A stretch of 64,000 nt of DNA from an uncultured Eubacterium sp. GTDB lineage: Bacteria; Bacillota; Clostridia; Lachnospirales; Lachnospiraceae. Under the pieces are notes generated by a model. That model was given only the letters and a program-made list of their open reading frames with translations, had not been told where the DNA came from and ran no database searches. The position numbers were made by a program, and so were the translations under genes. Location of the stretch: assembly GCA_947089855.1 (NCBI GenBank), contig CAMUML010000001.1:62001-126000 (forward strand), in the 5' to 3' direction. Positions 25,649-35,175 of this stretch are shown here, in pieces (the first letter of the stretch is position 1; each line of letters begins with the position of its first letter).

Positions 25649-27472
25649 GTGAGGTTAAAACATATTAAAAAGTGTATTGTCGGCGGGGTTGCGGCAGCAG
25701 CTATTTTTGCGGCTGGGTTTGCCATAAACCGGGCTTATGCAGATGGCCGCGACACGATTTTGGAAAACGTTTATATTGGAGAGGTTGCGGTTGGCGGGAT
25801 GACCGAGCAGGAAGCCGGCCAGGCTGTGGCAGATTATGTCAAAAGCATCCAGGAAACAAAACTTACCCTGAAGGCTGCGGGAAAAAGCATCCAGGTTCCA
25901 GCAGGCAAGCTGGGTGTGGAATGGAAAAATACGGGGGTTGTCGCGGAAGCAGCCCAGATTGGCAAAAGCGGCAGCCTAATTACCAGGTATAAGGACAAAA
26001 AAGACTTGGAACACGAGCCAAAGAAACTAGAGCTTTCCTTTGGCGCGGATGAGTCCAAGATCGAATCTTATCTGAAAAAAAAGAAAAAGAAGCTGGACCA
26101 AAAGGCAGTGGATGGCGGCCTTGTGCGGGAAAATGGCGGATTTACGATTACCGGCGGCAAAGAAGGGATTACCGTTAACACTTCGGAGTCTGCGAAAACA
26201 ATTGCAGCCTATATTGAAAATGAGTGGGACGCAAAAGAGGCAGGCATTGAGCTGGCAGCAGAAGTTGCCAAGCCGCGGGGCACAAAGGAAGAGTTGGCAA
26301 AAGTAAAAGATGTGCTAGGGACATTTACAACAGATTACAGCAGTTCCAGCGCAGGGCGTGCCATGAATGTGGAAAATGGCTGCAATAAGATCAATGGGAC
26401 GCTGCTGTATCCAGGGGATCAATTTTCGGTGCATGACCTAGTAGCGCCGATTGACGCAGAGCATGGGTATGCGCTTGCTCCTTCCTATGAGAATGGGACG
26501 GTAGTAGAATCTTATGGCGGCGGGATCTGCCAAGTATCTACGACGTTATATAATGCAGTGATCCGCTCGGAGCTGGAAGTTACAGAACGCCATCCGCATT
26601 CTATGATCGTAGGCTATGTACAGCCATCTATGGATGCGGCGATTGCAGGGACAGTGCTGGACCTTAAGTTTAAAAATAACTGGAAAACACCAGTATTTAT
26701 TGAAGGCATTGCGCAAGGCGGGCAATTAACTTTTAATATTTACGGGGCAGAAACAAGGCCGGCGAACCGTGAAGTTATTTTTGAAAGCGAGGTTGTCAGT
26801 GAATCTGTGCCGCCAACGCAGATTCAAGGGTCTTCCAGCTATAATGTAGGCTATGTCGGCGTACAGGAATCTTCACATATTGGTAAAGTGGCAAGATTGT
26901 GGAAAATTGTGAAAGTAGATGGTGAAGAAGAAAGCCGTGAGGAATTCAATAACAGCAACTATATGTCTTCACCGAGGATTATCACAGTAGGCACAAATAC
27001 ATCCAGTGACGAGGCAAGGGCGTATATCCAAAATGCAATTGCTTCGCAAAGCGAGAGTGGGATCTATGCGGCGGCCAAGACAGCTGCTGAGATTGCGGCA
27101 CGCCCGCAAGAGCCGGAAAATCCACCGGAAGAAGACCCATCGGAGGAAGATCCGTCTGGAGAAGGCCCATCGGAAGAAGATCCATCCGGCGAAGATCCAA
27201 AAGACAAGGACAAGGATAAGGATAAAGACAAGGACAAGGATAAAGACAAAGACGCAAATAAAGACGCAAACGATAACAAACCTGCAAAAGAAGATCCAAA
27301 TAAAGGCGGGGAGGGCCAAACAGAAACTCCGAAAGAAGATCCGAAAAAGGAGGAAGGAAAGCAGGAAGCTCCAAAGAAGGAAGAGCAGCCAAAAGAGGAG
27401 AATACAAAAAGCGGGAAAGAAGGCCAGGCTGAGACAACCGCCGACAAAGAAGGCGGGGAGGGCCAGGAATAA
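25649..27472 (+). CDS. VanW-family cell-envelope protein with acidic/lysine repeat tail
   Basis: The 607-residue protein has a signal or anchor helix (about 9-30), a putative peptidoglycan-binding domain repeat (about 40-210), a VanW domain (about 215-375, with YSSSSAGRAMNVENGCNKIN and YGGGICQVSTTLYNAV), a G5-like region, and a low-complexity tail after residue 480 with DPSEEDPSGE and (DK)n runs. VanW was named from vancomycin operons, but its function is unknown; it is probably exported and bound to the wall. The start is GTG 25649 behind AAAGGA. The tail reads open in other frames, which is a by-product of its repeats. Confidence 0.85.
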   Translation: MRLKHIKKCIVGGVAAAAIFAAGFAINRAYADGRDTILENVYIGEVAVGGMTEQEAGQAVADYVKSIQETKLTLKAAGKSIQVPAGKLGVEWKNTGVVAEAAQIGKSGSLITRYKDKKDLEHEPKKLELSFGADESKIESYLKKKKKKLDQKAVDGGLVRENGGFTITGGKEGITVNTSESAKTIAAYIENEWDAKEAGIELAAEVAKPRGTKEELAKVKDVLGTFTTDYSSSSAGRAMNVENGCNKINGTLLYPGDQFSVHDLVAPIDAEHGYALAPSYENGTVVESYGGGICQVSTTLYNAVIRSELEVTERHPHSMIVGYVQPSMDAAIAGTVLDLKFKNNWKTPVFIEGIAQGGQLTFNIYGAETRPANREVIFESEVVSESVPPTQIQGSSSYNVGYVGVQESSHIGKVARLWKIVKVDGEEESREEFNNSNYMSSPRIITVGTNTSSDEARAYIQNAIASQSESGIYAAAKTAAEIAARPQEPENPPEEDPSEEDPSGEGPSEEDPSGEDPKDKDKDKDKDKDKDKDKDANKDANDNKPAKEDPNKGGEGQTETPKEDPKKEEGKQEAPKKEEQPKEENTKSGKEGQAETTADKEGGEGQE

Positions 27473-27502
27473 GGTTCCGCAAAAGGCAAAGGCAGGCAAA
27501 AT

Positions 27503-28486
27503 ATGAAAATTGGAAAAATACCGGAAGCGGTGTTAAAACGTTCCGTATTGAATCAGATCCATAGCTGCAGGGATGAGGTGCTGACTGGCGCTTCCTTAGG
27601 GGAAGACTGTGCAGCGGTTGCAGTAGCGCCCGACGAGATGCTTGTGATGTCTACAGATCCGATCACAGGCACAGTACAGGATATAGGCGAACTTGCAGTC
27701 CAGATAACAATGAATGACTTGGCAAGTGCAGGGGCAGAGCCTATCGGCATTATGCTTACGGTACTGCTTCCGGAAAATGTCAGCGAACAAAAACTGCGGC
27801 ATATCATAGGGCAGGCAGAGGCAGCGTGCAAGGCAGTCCATGTCCAGATTATGGGCGGCCATACAGAGGTGACAAGGGCGGTGAACCAGCCCTTGCTCTC
27901 GGTTGTCGGCGTTGGGAAAACCAAAAAAGGCAGGATGGTTTCTACGGCGGGCGCACGCCCCGGCATGGATATTGTGGTCACGAAGTGGGTTGGCATTGAG
28001 GGGACTGCAATTATTGCAAAAGAAAAAGAGGCGGAGCTGCGTACCCATTTTCCAGAGCCGTTTATCCAGCGGGCAAAAGCATTTGACCAATACCTGTCGG
28101 TACTTCCAGAGGCTGCGGTAGCGGTAAAGGTTGGCGTTGGGGCGATGCATGATGTAACAGAAGGCGGCATTTTCGGTGCACTTTGGGAAATGGCGGAAGC
28201 ATCCGGCGTGGGGCTTGAGATTGATCTAAAGAAAATACCAATCCGGCAGGAAACGATAGAGATTTGCGAATTTTATGGGATAAACCCTTATGAATTGATT
28301 TCCAGCGGCTGTATGCTGATGGCGGCAGACGATGGAAATGCAATTGTACAGGAACTGGAAAAGCAGGGGATCCACGCAGTGGCAGCAGGAAAAGCAGTAG
28401 CGGGCAATGACCGCATCTTATATACGGCTCAAGAGCGCCGGTTTTTGGAGCCGCCGAAAGCGGATGAATTGTATAAAGTAGTATAA
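27503..28486 (+). CDS. AIR synthase (PurM/HypE-like) family protein
   Basis: The 327-residue protein has the PurM-like fold: an N-terminal ATP-binding half with GEDCAAV and ITMNDLASAGAEP and a C-terminal half with MHDVTEGGIFGALWEMAE and SSGCMLMA. HypE, ThiL, SelD and PurM share this plan. The closest look is to the HypE-like group, but neither the C-terminal PRIC motif of HypE nor other hydrogenase genes are present, so the substrate is unknown. It ends just before a strong hairpin and the Lrp-type gene. Confidence 0.75.
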   Translation: MKIGKIPEAVLKRSVLNQIHSCRDEVLTGASLGEDCAAVAVAPDEMLVMSTDPITGTVQDIGELAVQITMNDLASAGAEPIGIMLTVLLPENVSEQKLRHIIGQAEAACKAVHVQIMGGHTEVTRAVNQPLLSVVGVGKTKKGRMVSTAGARPGMDIVVTKWVGIEGTAIIAKEKEAELRTHFPEPFIQRAKAFDQYLSVLPEAAVAVKVGVGAMHDVTEGGIFGALWEMAEASGVGLEIDLKKIPIRQETIEICEFYGINPYELISSGCMLMAADDGNAIVQELEKQGIHAVAAGKAVAGNDRILYTAQERRFLEPPKADELYKVV

Positions 28487-28491
28487 ATAGG

Positions 28492-28521
28492 CTGCGTACC
28501 GGCAGTGGCGCCGGTACGCAG
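28492..28521 (+). promoter_or_regulatory. Perfect 12-bp hairpin before the Lrp-type gene
   Basis: CTGCGTACCGGC / GCCGGTACGCAG with a six-base loop, placed between the upstream stop and the ribosome site of the regulator. There is no T-run after it, so it is unlikely to be a full terminator; it could be an operator or an mRNA stabiliser. Confidence 0.55.
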
Positions 28522-28544
28522 TGGATTTGGCAGAGGGAGGCCAT

Positions 28545-29027
28545 ATGCGCGAAAAGATATTAACTTATATAGAAAAAAACAGCCGTGTGGACTTAAAAGA
28601 ACTGGCTGTGATCATAGGGGTAGACGAAGTAACGGTAGCTCAGGAATTAAAAAGGATGGAAGAAGAACATGTTATCTGCGGCTATCATACGCTGATCAAT
28701 TGGGATAAGACAGGGGTAGAAAAAGTAACGGCTATGATAGAAGTGCGTGTTACCCCACAGCGGGAAATGGGTTTTGACAAAGTGGCAGAACGGATTTATA
28801 AATATCCGGAAGTAAATGCCGTTTTTTTGATTTCAGGGGGTTTTGACCTGATGGTAACGTTGGAAGGAAAGACGCTGCGTGAAGTTTCGCAGTTTGTAAC
28901 GGATAAGCTTTCTACCCTGGATTCTGTTTTAAGTACGAAGACCAATTTTATTTTAAAAAAATATAAAGACCACGGGACTATAATGGCAGCAGCGCCAAAG
29001 GATGAAAGGATGTCGTTTACACCATGA
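28545..29027 (+). CDS. Lrp/AsnC-family transcriptional regulator
   Basis: The 160-residue protein has an N-terminal winged helix-turn-helix (about 5-48, VDLKELAVIIGVDEVTVAQEL) and a C-terminal RAM domain (about 62-145, VTAMIEVRVTPQ ... VFLISGGFDLMVTLEG) that in this family binds amino acids. ATG 28545 follows GAGGGAGG; an upstream GTG is in frame but lies inside the hairpin. Its stop overlaps the aminotransferase start (ATGA), so it probably regulates amino-acid use together with that enzyme. Confidence 0.88.
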   Translation: MREKILTYIEKNSRVDLKELAVIIGVDEVTVAQELKRMEEEHVICGYHTLINWDKTGVEKVTAMIEVRVTPQREMGFDKVAERIYKYPEVNAVFLISGGFDLMVTLEGKTLREVSQFVTDKLSTLDSVLSTKTNFILKKYKDHGTIMAAAPKDERMSFTP

Positions 29028-30196
29028 GAAACCCATTATCAAAAGAAATAGTAAATATCCAGCCTTCCGGCATCCGGAAATTTTTTGATATTGTCAGTGA
29101 GATGGAAGACGCGATTTCCTTGGGCGTAGGCGAACCGGATTTTGATACGCCCTGGCATATCCGGGATGAGGGCATTTATTCGCTTGAAAAAGGCAGGACG
29201 TTCTATACTTCCAATGCGGGGCTGAAAGAATTAAAAATAGAGATTTCCCACTATTTAAAGCGCAGGTTTGGCCTAGACTATGATTATAACAGTGAAGTGC
29301 TGGTAACCGTAGGGGGCAGCGAAGCAATCGATATTGCAATGCGCGCAATGCTGGATGCAGGGGATGAAGTGCTGATCCCGCAGCCTTGCTATGTTTCCTA
29401 TGAGCCTTGCTGCCTGCTTGCAAACGGAAAGCCGGTTATTATTGAATTGCAGGAAGAAAATGAGTTCCGCCTGACAAAGGAGGAGCTGGAGGCAGCGATT
29501 ACGCCGCATACAAAAATATTGGTGCTTCCTTATCCGAATAATCCGACTGGGGCAGTTATGGAACGGCGCGATTTGGAAGAGATTGCTAAGGTCGTAAAAG
29601 CCCATGACTTATTTGTAATAAGCGATGAAATCTATGCGGAACTGACGTATGTCGAAGGTGCAGACCATGTGTCGATTGCGTCATTGCCGGGCATGCGGGA
29701 ACGGACAGTGGTCATCAACGGCTTGTCAAAATCCCATGCGATGACGGGATGGCGGATTGGCTATGCTTGCGGGCCGCAGGTTATATTGGAGCAGATGCTG
29801 AAGATCCATCAGTATGCAATTATGTGTGCGCCTACAAACAGCCAGTATGCGGCGGTAGATGCGCTGCGCAATGGGGATGTGGACGTAGCTTCCATGCGTG
29901 AACAGTATAATGGAAGGCGGCGCTACCTGATGCATTTATTTGACGAAATGGGCTTGAAATGTTTTGAGCCGTTCGGGGCATTTTATGTATTTCCATGTAT
30001 CAAAGAATTTGGCATGGCGTCGGAGGCGTTTGCAGAAAAACTATTGGAACAGGAAAAAGTAGCCGTTGTGCCGGGTACGGCATTTGGAAAAAGCGGGGAA
30101 GGGTTTGTGCGCATTTCTTATGCATACTCGCTTGAAAATTTGAAAGTAGCTTTGGAACGTGTAGGCAGGTTTATTGGAAAACTAAGAAACAGCTAG
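29024..30196 (+). CDS. Class I/II PLP-dependent aminotransferase
   Basis: The 390-residue fold-type I aminotransferase has the PLP lysine at residue 236 in INGLSKSHAMTGWRIGYA, an upstream LVLPYPNNPTGAV segment and SDEIYAEL. It is of the aspartate/aromatic or alanine-type group; the substrate cannot be read from sequence. It overlaps the Lrp-type gene by four bases and is clearly translated with it. Confidence 0.88.
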   Translation: MRNPLSKEIVNIQPSGIRKFFDIVSEMEDAISLGVGEPDFDTPWHIRDEGIYSLEKGRTFYTSNAGLKELKIEISHYLKRRFGLDYDYNSEVLVTVGGSEAIDIAMRAMLDAGDEVLIPQPCYVSYEPCCLLANGKPVIIELQEENEFRLTKEELEAAITPHTKILVLPYPNNPTGAVMERRDLEEIAKVVKAHDLFVISDEIYAELTYVEGADHVSIASLPGMRERTVVINGLSKSHAMTGWRIGYACGPQVILEQMLKIHQYAIMCAPTNSQYAAVDALRNGDVDVASMREQYNGRRRYLMHLFDEMGLKCFEPFGAFYVFPCIKEFGMASEAFAEKLLEQEKVAVVPGTAFGKSGEGFVRISYAYSLENLKVALERVGRFIGKLRNS

Positions 30197-30241
30197 CCAA
30201 TCATTCCATCGCCCGAGAGTATAGAAAGTGGGGCAAATAGG

Positions 30242-30739
30242 ATGGCCAGATTCAATATTGTACTCTATGAGCCGGAAATTCCGCAAAATACAGGGAATAT
30301 CGGCCGTACATGTGTAGCTGCGGGGGCGCGCCTGCATTTGATCGAACCGTTGGGTTTTTTATTAAATGAAAAAAACTTAAAAAGGGCCGGTATGGACTAT
30401 TGGGATGAATTGGATGTAACCACTTACGTCAATTATGAAGAATTTTTGGAAAAAAATCCAGGGGCGGACATTTATTATGCAACCACAAAAGCACGCCAGC
30501 TATACAGCAGTGTTTCGTATGAACCGGATTGTTACCTGATGTTTGGAAAAGAAAGCGGAGGGATACCGGAGGAGATTTTAAAGGAGCATCCAGGCACCTG
30601 CATACGCATTCCTATGATCGGGGAGGCACGTTCACTGAACCTGGCAAATGCAGCTGCGGTGGTGTTATATGAAGCGCTGCGCCAGAACCAGTTTGCAGGC
30701 ATGAAGCTTTCCGGGCAGCTGCACCGGCTGCAATGGTAA
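30242..30739 (+). CDS. trmL: tRNA (cytidine(34)-2'-O)-methyltransferase
   Basis: The 165-residue SPOUT methyltransferase shows EPEIPQNTGNIGRTC, LMFGKESGGIPEEIL and IPMIGEARSLNLANAAAV, the knot-forming motifs of TrmL. TrmL uses S-adenosylmethionine to methylate the 2'-OH of the wobble base in leucine tRNAs. Length and motifs match the family. It lies 16 bases before the ECF transporter genes. Confidence 0.93.
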   Translation: MARFNIVLYEPEIPQNTGNIGRTCVAAGARLHLIEPLGFLLNEKNLKRAGMDYWDELDVTTYVNYEEFLEKNPGADIYYATTKARQLYSSVSYEPDCYLMFGKESGGIPEEILKEHPGTCIRIPMIGEARSLNLANAAAVVLYEALRQNQFAGMKLSGQLHRLQW

Positions 30740-30755
30740 GGCAGGGGAAAATAGT

Positions 30756-31628
30756 ATGGTGGATATGATCAAAGCGGCAAAGCTGGTCTATGAATACATC
30801 CGGCGGGATGAAGAGGGCAATGTAGAAGCGATCCAGACTGCTTTAGACCAGGTAGACCTGGATGTAAAAGAGGGTGAATTTATTGCAATCCTTGGCCCAA
30901 ACGGTTCCGGCAAATCCACGCTGGCAAAGCACATCAATGCGATCTTATCGCCTTCGGAGGGGTTTCTTTGGGTGGACGGGAAAGATGCGACAGATATGGA
31001 TCAGTTATGGGAAGTGCGCCAGAGTGCCGGCATGGTTTTTCAAAATCCGGATAACCAGATGGTGGCAAGCGTAGTGGAAGAAGACGTAGGGTTTGGCCCG
31101 GAAAACATCGGCATCCCGACGGAAGAGATCTGGAACCGGGTACGGAAGAGCTTACAGGCAGTCGGTATGTTAAAATTCCAGAAGCATTCTCCAAACAAAC
31201 TTTCCGGCGGACAAAAGCAGCGTGTAGCGATTGCGGGGGTAGTGGCCATGCAGCCGAAATGCATCATCCTAGACGAACCGACCGCTATGCTTGACCCGTC
31301 TGGCCGCGCAGATGTGCTAAAAACAGTGCATGGGCTAAACCAGGAATTGGGGACGACGATTATTTTTATTACCCATAATATGGAAGAAGCAATTGCTGCA
31401 GACCGCATCTATGTGATGGATGGGGGTAAAATCGTGATGCAGGGGACGCCCAAACAGGTTTTTTCGAAGGTAGATGAGCTGAAAGCACACCGGCTAGATG
31501 TGCCCCAGGCCACGCTGCTGGCCCATGAACTGCGCTTGGCAGGGCTTCCGTTGCCGCCAGGCATATTGACGCGCCAGGAACTGCTCGATGCGCTGCTGCA
31601 GATAGCTGCTGGTACTGCGTTGTATTAA
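30756..31628 (+). CDS. ecfA1: Energy-coupling factor transporter ATPase EcfA1
   Basis: The 290-residue ABC ATPase has Walker A GPNGSGKST at residues 47-55, the signature LSGGQKQRVAIAG and Walker B CIILDEPTAMLDPSG. It pairs with EcfA2 to power the shared EcfT module used by many vitamin-binding S components. The genes ecfA1-ecfA2-ecfT-truA-rplM-rpsI are in their usual order, so this is a group II ECF transporter. No riboswitch was seen upstream. Confidence 0.95.
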   Translation: MVDMIKAAKLVYEYIRRDEEGNVEAIQTALDQVDLDVKEGEFIAILGPNGSGKSTLAKHINAILSPSEGFLWVDGKDATDMDQLWEVRQSAGMVFQNPDNQMVASVVEEDVGFGPENIGIPTEEIWNRVRKSLQAVGMLKFQKHSPNKLSGGQKQRVAIAGVVAMQPKCIILDEPTAMLDPSGRADVLKTVHGLNQELGTTIIFITHNMEEAIAADRIYVMDGGKIVMQGTPKQVFSKVDELKAHRLDVPQATLLAHELRLAGLPLPPGILTRQELLDALLQIAAGTALY

Positions 31629-31698
31629 CAGGCTATTTCCGGCGGCATTGGCTGCCGCTTCGGCCGGTCCTTGTCAAAGGCAGAAAGGGATTTGTTAT

Positions 31699-32556
31699 AT
31701 GTCTATTATACTGGATAAAGTCAATTACGTATATAGCCAGGGGACTGCATATGAAGTACAGGCGCTAAAAGGCATTAACCTAAAAATTGCAGATGGCGAG
31801 TGTATCGGGGTGGTTGGGCACACTGGCTGCGGCAAATCTACCCTGATCCAACATTTCAATGGGCTGCTGAAAGCAACCAGCGGCGGGATTTATTATAATG
31901 GCGAAGATATTTACGACGAAGATTATGACCTAAGAACACTGCGCAGCAAAGTCGGCCTTGTTTTCCAGTATCCGGAACACCAGTTGTTTGAGGCGACGAT
32001 TTTTGACGACGTCTGCTTTGGCCCAATGAACCAGGGGTTGACGAAAAATGCGGCCGGGCTGCGTGCATTTGAGGCATTAAAAAGCGTCGGGATGCCAGAA
32101 GAGCTGTATTACCAGCCGCCGTTTGCCTTATCTGGAGGGCAGAAGCGCCTGGTAGCCATTGCAGGGGTCCTTGCAATGAAGCCGGAAGTGCTTGTATTGG
32201 ATGAGCCGACAGCCGGGCTGGACCCCAAAGGGCGCGACGAGCTTTTTGCGCAGATTATGCGGATGCATAAGGAAGAACATATTACCATTATTTTGGTATC
32301 GCACAGCATGGAAGACATTGCGCAGTACGTCGGTCGTATGATTGTGATGAACCAGGGGCAGATTGTATACGACGATGCGCCTGCCAATGTATTCCGGCAT
32401 TATAAAGAACTGGAAGAAATCGGCCTGGCAGCGCCGCAGGTATCGTATCTGATGCATGAAATGCAGGATGCAGGTTTTGCAGTAGATACAGGCGCGGTAA
32501 CGGTAGCGGAAGCAAAAGCGGAGATCTTAAAGTGCCTGTTTCCATCAGCGGGGTAA
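31699..32556 (+). CDS. ecfA2: Energy-coupling factor transporter ATPase EcfA2
   Basis: The 285-residue ABC ATPase has Walker A GHTGCGKST at residues 40-48, the signature ALSGGQKRLVAIAG and Walker B VLVLDEPTAGLDPKG. The frame is open further upstream, but ATG 31699 starts at the normal MSIILDKVNYVY N-terminus behind GAAAGGGA. It works as a heterodimer with EcfA1. The EcfT gene begins seven bases after its stop. Confidence 0.95.
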   Translation: MSIILDKVNYVYSQGTAYEVQALKGINLKIADGECIGVVGHTGCGKSTLIQHFNGLLKATSGGIYYNGEDIYDEDYDLRTLRSKVGLVFQYPEHQLFEATIFDDVCFGPMNQGLTKNAAGLRAFEALKSVGMPEELYYQPPFALSGGQKRLVAIAGVLAMKPEVLVLDEPTAGLDPKGRDELFAQIMRMHKEEHITIILVSHSMEDIAQYVGRMIVMNQGQIVYDDAPANVFRHYKELEEIGLAAPQVSYLMHEMQDAGFAVDTGAVTVAEAKAEILKCLFPSAG

Positions 32557-32562
32557 CAGTAT

Positions 32563-33375
32563 ATGATAAGGGATATTACGATAGGCCAATATTATCCAGC
32601 GGATTCGGTATTGCACAGGCTGGATCCACGTGTTAAATTATGCGGAACATTTTTGTTCCTGCTCTCTGTCTTTATGTTCCAGGGCGCGGACGGGCTGGTA
32701 TGGATCACTCTGTTTGTAGCCATTTCCGTTAAGCTGTCCCATGTCCCATTCCGGTATATGGCCAGAGGGTTAAAAGCGGTCCTAGCGCTGATGGTTGTTA
32801 CGGCGTTTTTTAATTTGTTATTTACCGGCGGTATGCATACAGTCTGGGAGTGGAAATGGCTGCGCATTACCCAGGAAGGAATCCTGCTTACCATACGGAT
32901 GACGATCCGCCTATCTTATCTGGTGGTCGGCACATCCATTATGACATTAACGACAACGCCAAATGAACTGACAAACGGTTTGGAAAAAGCTTTAAAACCG
33001 CTGCAGCGTGTCCATGTACCGGTACATGAGATAACGATGATGATGGCCATTGCCCTGCGTTTTATACCCATTTTAATGGAAGAAACAGATAAGATTATGC
33101 GGGCGCAGATGGCAAGGGGCGCCGATTTTCAAAATAAAAACCTGATAAAAAGGGCAAAATCAATGATACCGCTGCTCGTCCCGCTGTTTGTATCCGCCTT
33201 CCGCCGTGCGAACGACCTGGCAATGGCAATGGAGGCCCGCTGTTACCGTGGCGGGGAAGGCAGGACCAAGATGAAGCCGTTAAAATATGCAAAACGGGAT
33301 TTTGCAGCCTATCTTTTCCTGGCGGTATATATGTTAGGCGTTATAATACTGCGCCATTTTAGGTTTTTGGGATAA
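32563..33375 (+). CDS. ecfT: Energy-coupling factor transporter transmembrane protein EcfT
   Basis: The 270-residue membrane protein starts RDITIGQYYPADSVLHRLDPRVKL, here split from its helices, and has about five membrane segments. The two coupling motifs with the A-R-G pattern are visible as AQMARGADFQ and AMEARCYRGGEGR. EcfT links the two ATPases to interchangeable substrate-binding S components. No S component is encoded in the window. truA follows after 14 bases. Confidence 0.94.
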   Translation: MIRDITIGQYYPADSVLHRLDPRVKLCGTFLFLLSVFMFQGADGLVWITLFVAISVKLSHVPFRYMARGLKAVLALMVVTAFFNLLFTGGMHTVWEWKWLRITQEGILLTIRMTIRLSYLVVGTSIMTLTTTPNELTNGLEKALKPLQRVHVPVHEITMMMAIALRFIPILMEETDKIMRAQMARGADFQNKNLIKRAKSMIPLLVPLFVSAFRRANDLAMAMEARCYRGGEGRTKMKPLKYAKRDFAAYLFLAVYMLGVIILRHFRFLG

Positions 33376-33389
33376 GAAGGGGATAGCCT

Positions 33390-34133
33390 GTGAAAAGGAT
33401 AAAGCTAATTGTCGCATACGAAGGGACAAATTACAATGGATGGCAGGTGCAGCCAAATGGAATAACCATAGAAGGTGTGCTGAATGGATGCCTGACAGCA
33501 TTGTGCGGGGAACCGGTAGCCGTTATTGGTGCCAGCCGTACCGATTCCGGCGTCCATTCGCTAGGAAATGTAGCAGTATTTGATACCCGCTGCAAAATCC
33601 CGCCGGAAAAAATCGCTTATGCATTAAACCAGCGGCTCCCGCAAGACATTGTCATCCAGGATTCCCGTGAAGTGCCGCCGGATTTCCATCCACGGCGCTG
33701 CGAAAGCCGTAAAACATATGAGTATAAAATTTTAAACCGTAGGTTTCCCTCACCGTTAGCGCGCCGCGATACGTATTTTTGTTACCGCAAAATAAATCTG
33801 GAACATATGCAGCAGGCGGCACAGTACTTGGTAGGCGAACACGATTTTAAAAGTTTTTGTTCGATCCATACACAGGCAGAGACGACCATCCGCACCATCT
33901 ATGAATTAACCGTAGCAAAAGAGAAAGATCTAATCACAATCCATGTATGCGGCAATGGTTTTTTATATAACATGGTCCGTATCCTGGCAGGTACACTGGT
34001 TCAAGTTGGGATTGGAGAAAAAAAACCAGAAGATATGCCATTCATTTTGGCAGCGTGCGACCGTGCAGCAGCAGGCCCGACTGCCCCCGCGCATGGCTTG
34101 ACAATGGTTGGGATCGCTTTTGGGAAAATCTGA
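33390..34133 (+). CDS. truA: tRNA pseudouridine(38-40) synthase
   Basis: The 247-residue enzyme converts uridines 38-40 of the anticodon arm to pseudouridine. The catalytic Asp52 is in GASRTDSGVHS; the FHPRRCESRKTYEY and GNGFLYNMVR motifs fit. It starts at GTG 33390 behind GGGGATAG. It is the usual gene between ecfT and rplM. The rplM promoter begins nine bases after its stop. Confidence 0.95.
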   Translation: MKRIKLIVAYEGTNYNGWQVQPNGITIEGVLNGCLTALCGEPVAVIGASRTDSGVHSLGNVAVFDTRCKIPPEKIAYALNQRLPQDIVIQDSREVPPDFHPRRCESRKTYEYKILNRRFPSPLARRDTYFCYRKINLEHMQQAAQYLVGEHDFKSFCSIHTQAETTIRTIYELTVAKEKDLITIHVCGNGFLYNMVRILAGTLVQVGIGEKKPEDMPFILAACDRAAAGPTAPAHGLTMVGIAFGKI

Positions 34134-34141
34134 AAAATTCC

Positions 34142-34170
34142 TTGACATGTATGGGTTTGGATACTATAAT
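34142..34170 (+). promoter_or_regulatory. Consensus sigma-A promoter for rplM-rpsI
   Basis: TTGACA at 34142-34147 and TATAAT at 34165-34170 with a 17-base spacer, the exact consensus. It starts a leader of about 135 bases before rplM, which fits the high expression of ribosomal protein genes. Confidence 0.9.
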
Positions 34171-34236
34171 ATATTAGTCTGACATAGTGAAAAAATGTAG
34201 ATACTTTGCTATTTGCATTTTAACTATATATTATCG

Positions 34237-34287
34237 AAGAAAGCAGGGGATAAGGCTTCCGGGCATGGCTGAATTTTCTGGTTTCTT
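34237..34287 (+). ncRNA. Likely ribosomal protein L13 leader
   Basis: The 5' leader of rplM folds into a stem-loop with outer arms AAGAAAGCAG (34237-34246) and CTGGTTTCTT (34278-34287), which pair at 9 of 10 positions, and an inner GGCTTCCGGGCATGGC part. A structured leader at this place in Firmicutes is the known L13 autoregulatory element; the match here rests on position and fold, not on a covariance search. Confidence 0.6.
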
Positions 34288-34311
34288 ACTATTTTTCAAG
34301 GAGGCAGACCA

Positions 34312-34740
34312 ATGAAAACAGTTATGGTGACTGAATCTACCATTGAAAGAAAATGGTATGTAGTAGACGCAGAAGGAAAAACTTTAGGACGCCTGTCATC
34401 GGAAGTTGCTAGGATATTAAGGGGAAAACATAAACCAATCTTTACCCCGCATATGGATACAGGTGATTATGTAATTGTCGTCAATGCGGAAAAAGTGAAA
34501 GTCACAGGCAAAAAGCTTGACCAAAAGATTTACTACAGGCATTCCGGTTATGTGGGCGGCATGAAGCAGACCACATTAAAGGATATGTTGAAAAAGCATC
34601 CGGAAAGAGTTGTAGAACATGCAGTAAAAGGCATGCTGCCAAAAGGGCCATTAGGCAGGAAAATGTACAAAAAGTTATTTGTCTATGTGGGGCCAGATCA
34701 TAAGCAGGCAGCGCAAAAACCGGAGGTTTTGACATTTTAA
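34312..34740 (+). CDS. rplM: 50S ribosomal protein L13
   Basis: The 142-residue protein contains the L13 hallmarks [27 protein letters not shown], and [18 protein letters not shown]. It binds 23S rRNA early in assembly of the large subunit. AAGGAGG is eight bases before the ATG. It is cotranscribed with rpsI, 23 bases downstream. Confidence 0.98.
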   Translation: MKTVMVTESTIERKWYVVDAEGKTLGRLSSEVARILRGKHKPIFTPHMDTGDYVIVVNAEKVKVTGKKLDQKIYYRHSGYVGGMKQTTLKDMLKKHPERVVEHAVKGMLPKGPLGRKMYKKLFVYVGPDHKQAAQKPEVLTF

Positions 34741-34763
34741 TCGGAAATAGGAGGTAGAGGAAA

Positions 34764-35156
34764 GTGGCTAGTGCAAGATTTTATGGAACGGGGAGAAGGA
34801 AAAGCTCTGTTGCCAGAGTATACCTGATACCAGGGACAGGCAAGATTACCATTAATAAAAGGGACATTGACGATTATCTGGATCTGGAAACATTAAAAGT
34901 AATTGTCCGCCAGCCATTAGTGGCGACAGGTACGGTTGATAAATTTGACGTAAAAGTAAATGTCAAAGGCGGCGGCTATACAGGACAAGCAGGCGCAATC
35001 CGTCATGGCATTGCAAGGGCCCTGCTGGAAGCGGATGCAGATTACCGGCCTACATTAAAGAGCGCTGGATATTTGACACGTGACCCACGTATGAAGGAAA
35101 GGAAGAAATACGGCTTGAAAGCAGCACGCCGGGCGCCGCAGTTCTCCAAGAGATAA
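34764..35156 (+). CDS. rpsI: 30S ribosomal protein S9
   Basis: The 130-residue protein has [15 protein letters not shown] at the start, [19 protein letters not shown] in the middle and the basic tail ending RRAPQFSKR that reaches the P-site tRNA. It starts at GTG 34764. It ends the operon at the terminator 35183-35218, which exists in two copies (see the repeat at 36131-36173). Confidence 0.98.
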   Translation: MASARFYGTGRRKSSVARVYLIPGTGKITINKRDIDDYLDLETLKVIVRQPLVATGTVDKFDVKVNVKGGGYTGQAGAIRHGIARALLEADADYRPTLKSAGYLTRDPRMKERKKYGLKAARRAPQFSKR

Positions 35157-35175
35157 TTACAATACAATGAAAGAG

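Noticed and set aside
26969..27499. Long open frames on both strands inside the VanW gene tail
   Set aside because: They arise from the low-complexity acidic/lysine repeats; only the plus-strand frame continues the VanW domain.
30200..30756. Vitamin riboswitch before the ECF transporter genes
   Set aside because: trmL is only 16 bases upstream, and no conserved riboswitch core was seen before either gene.
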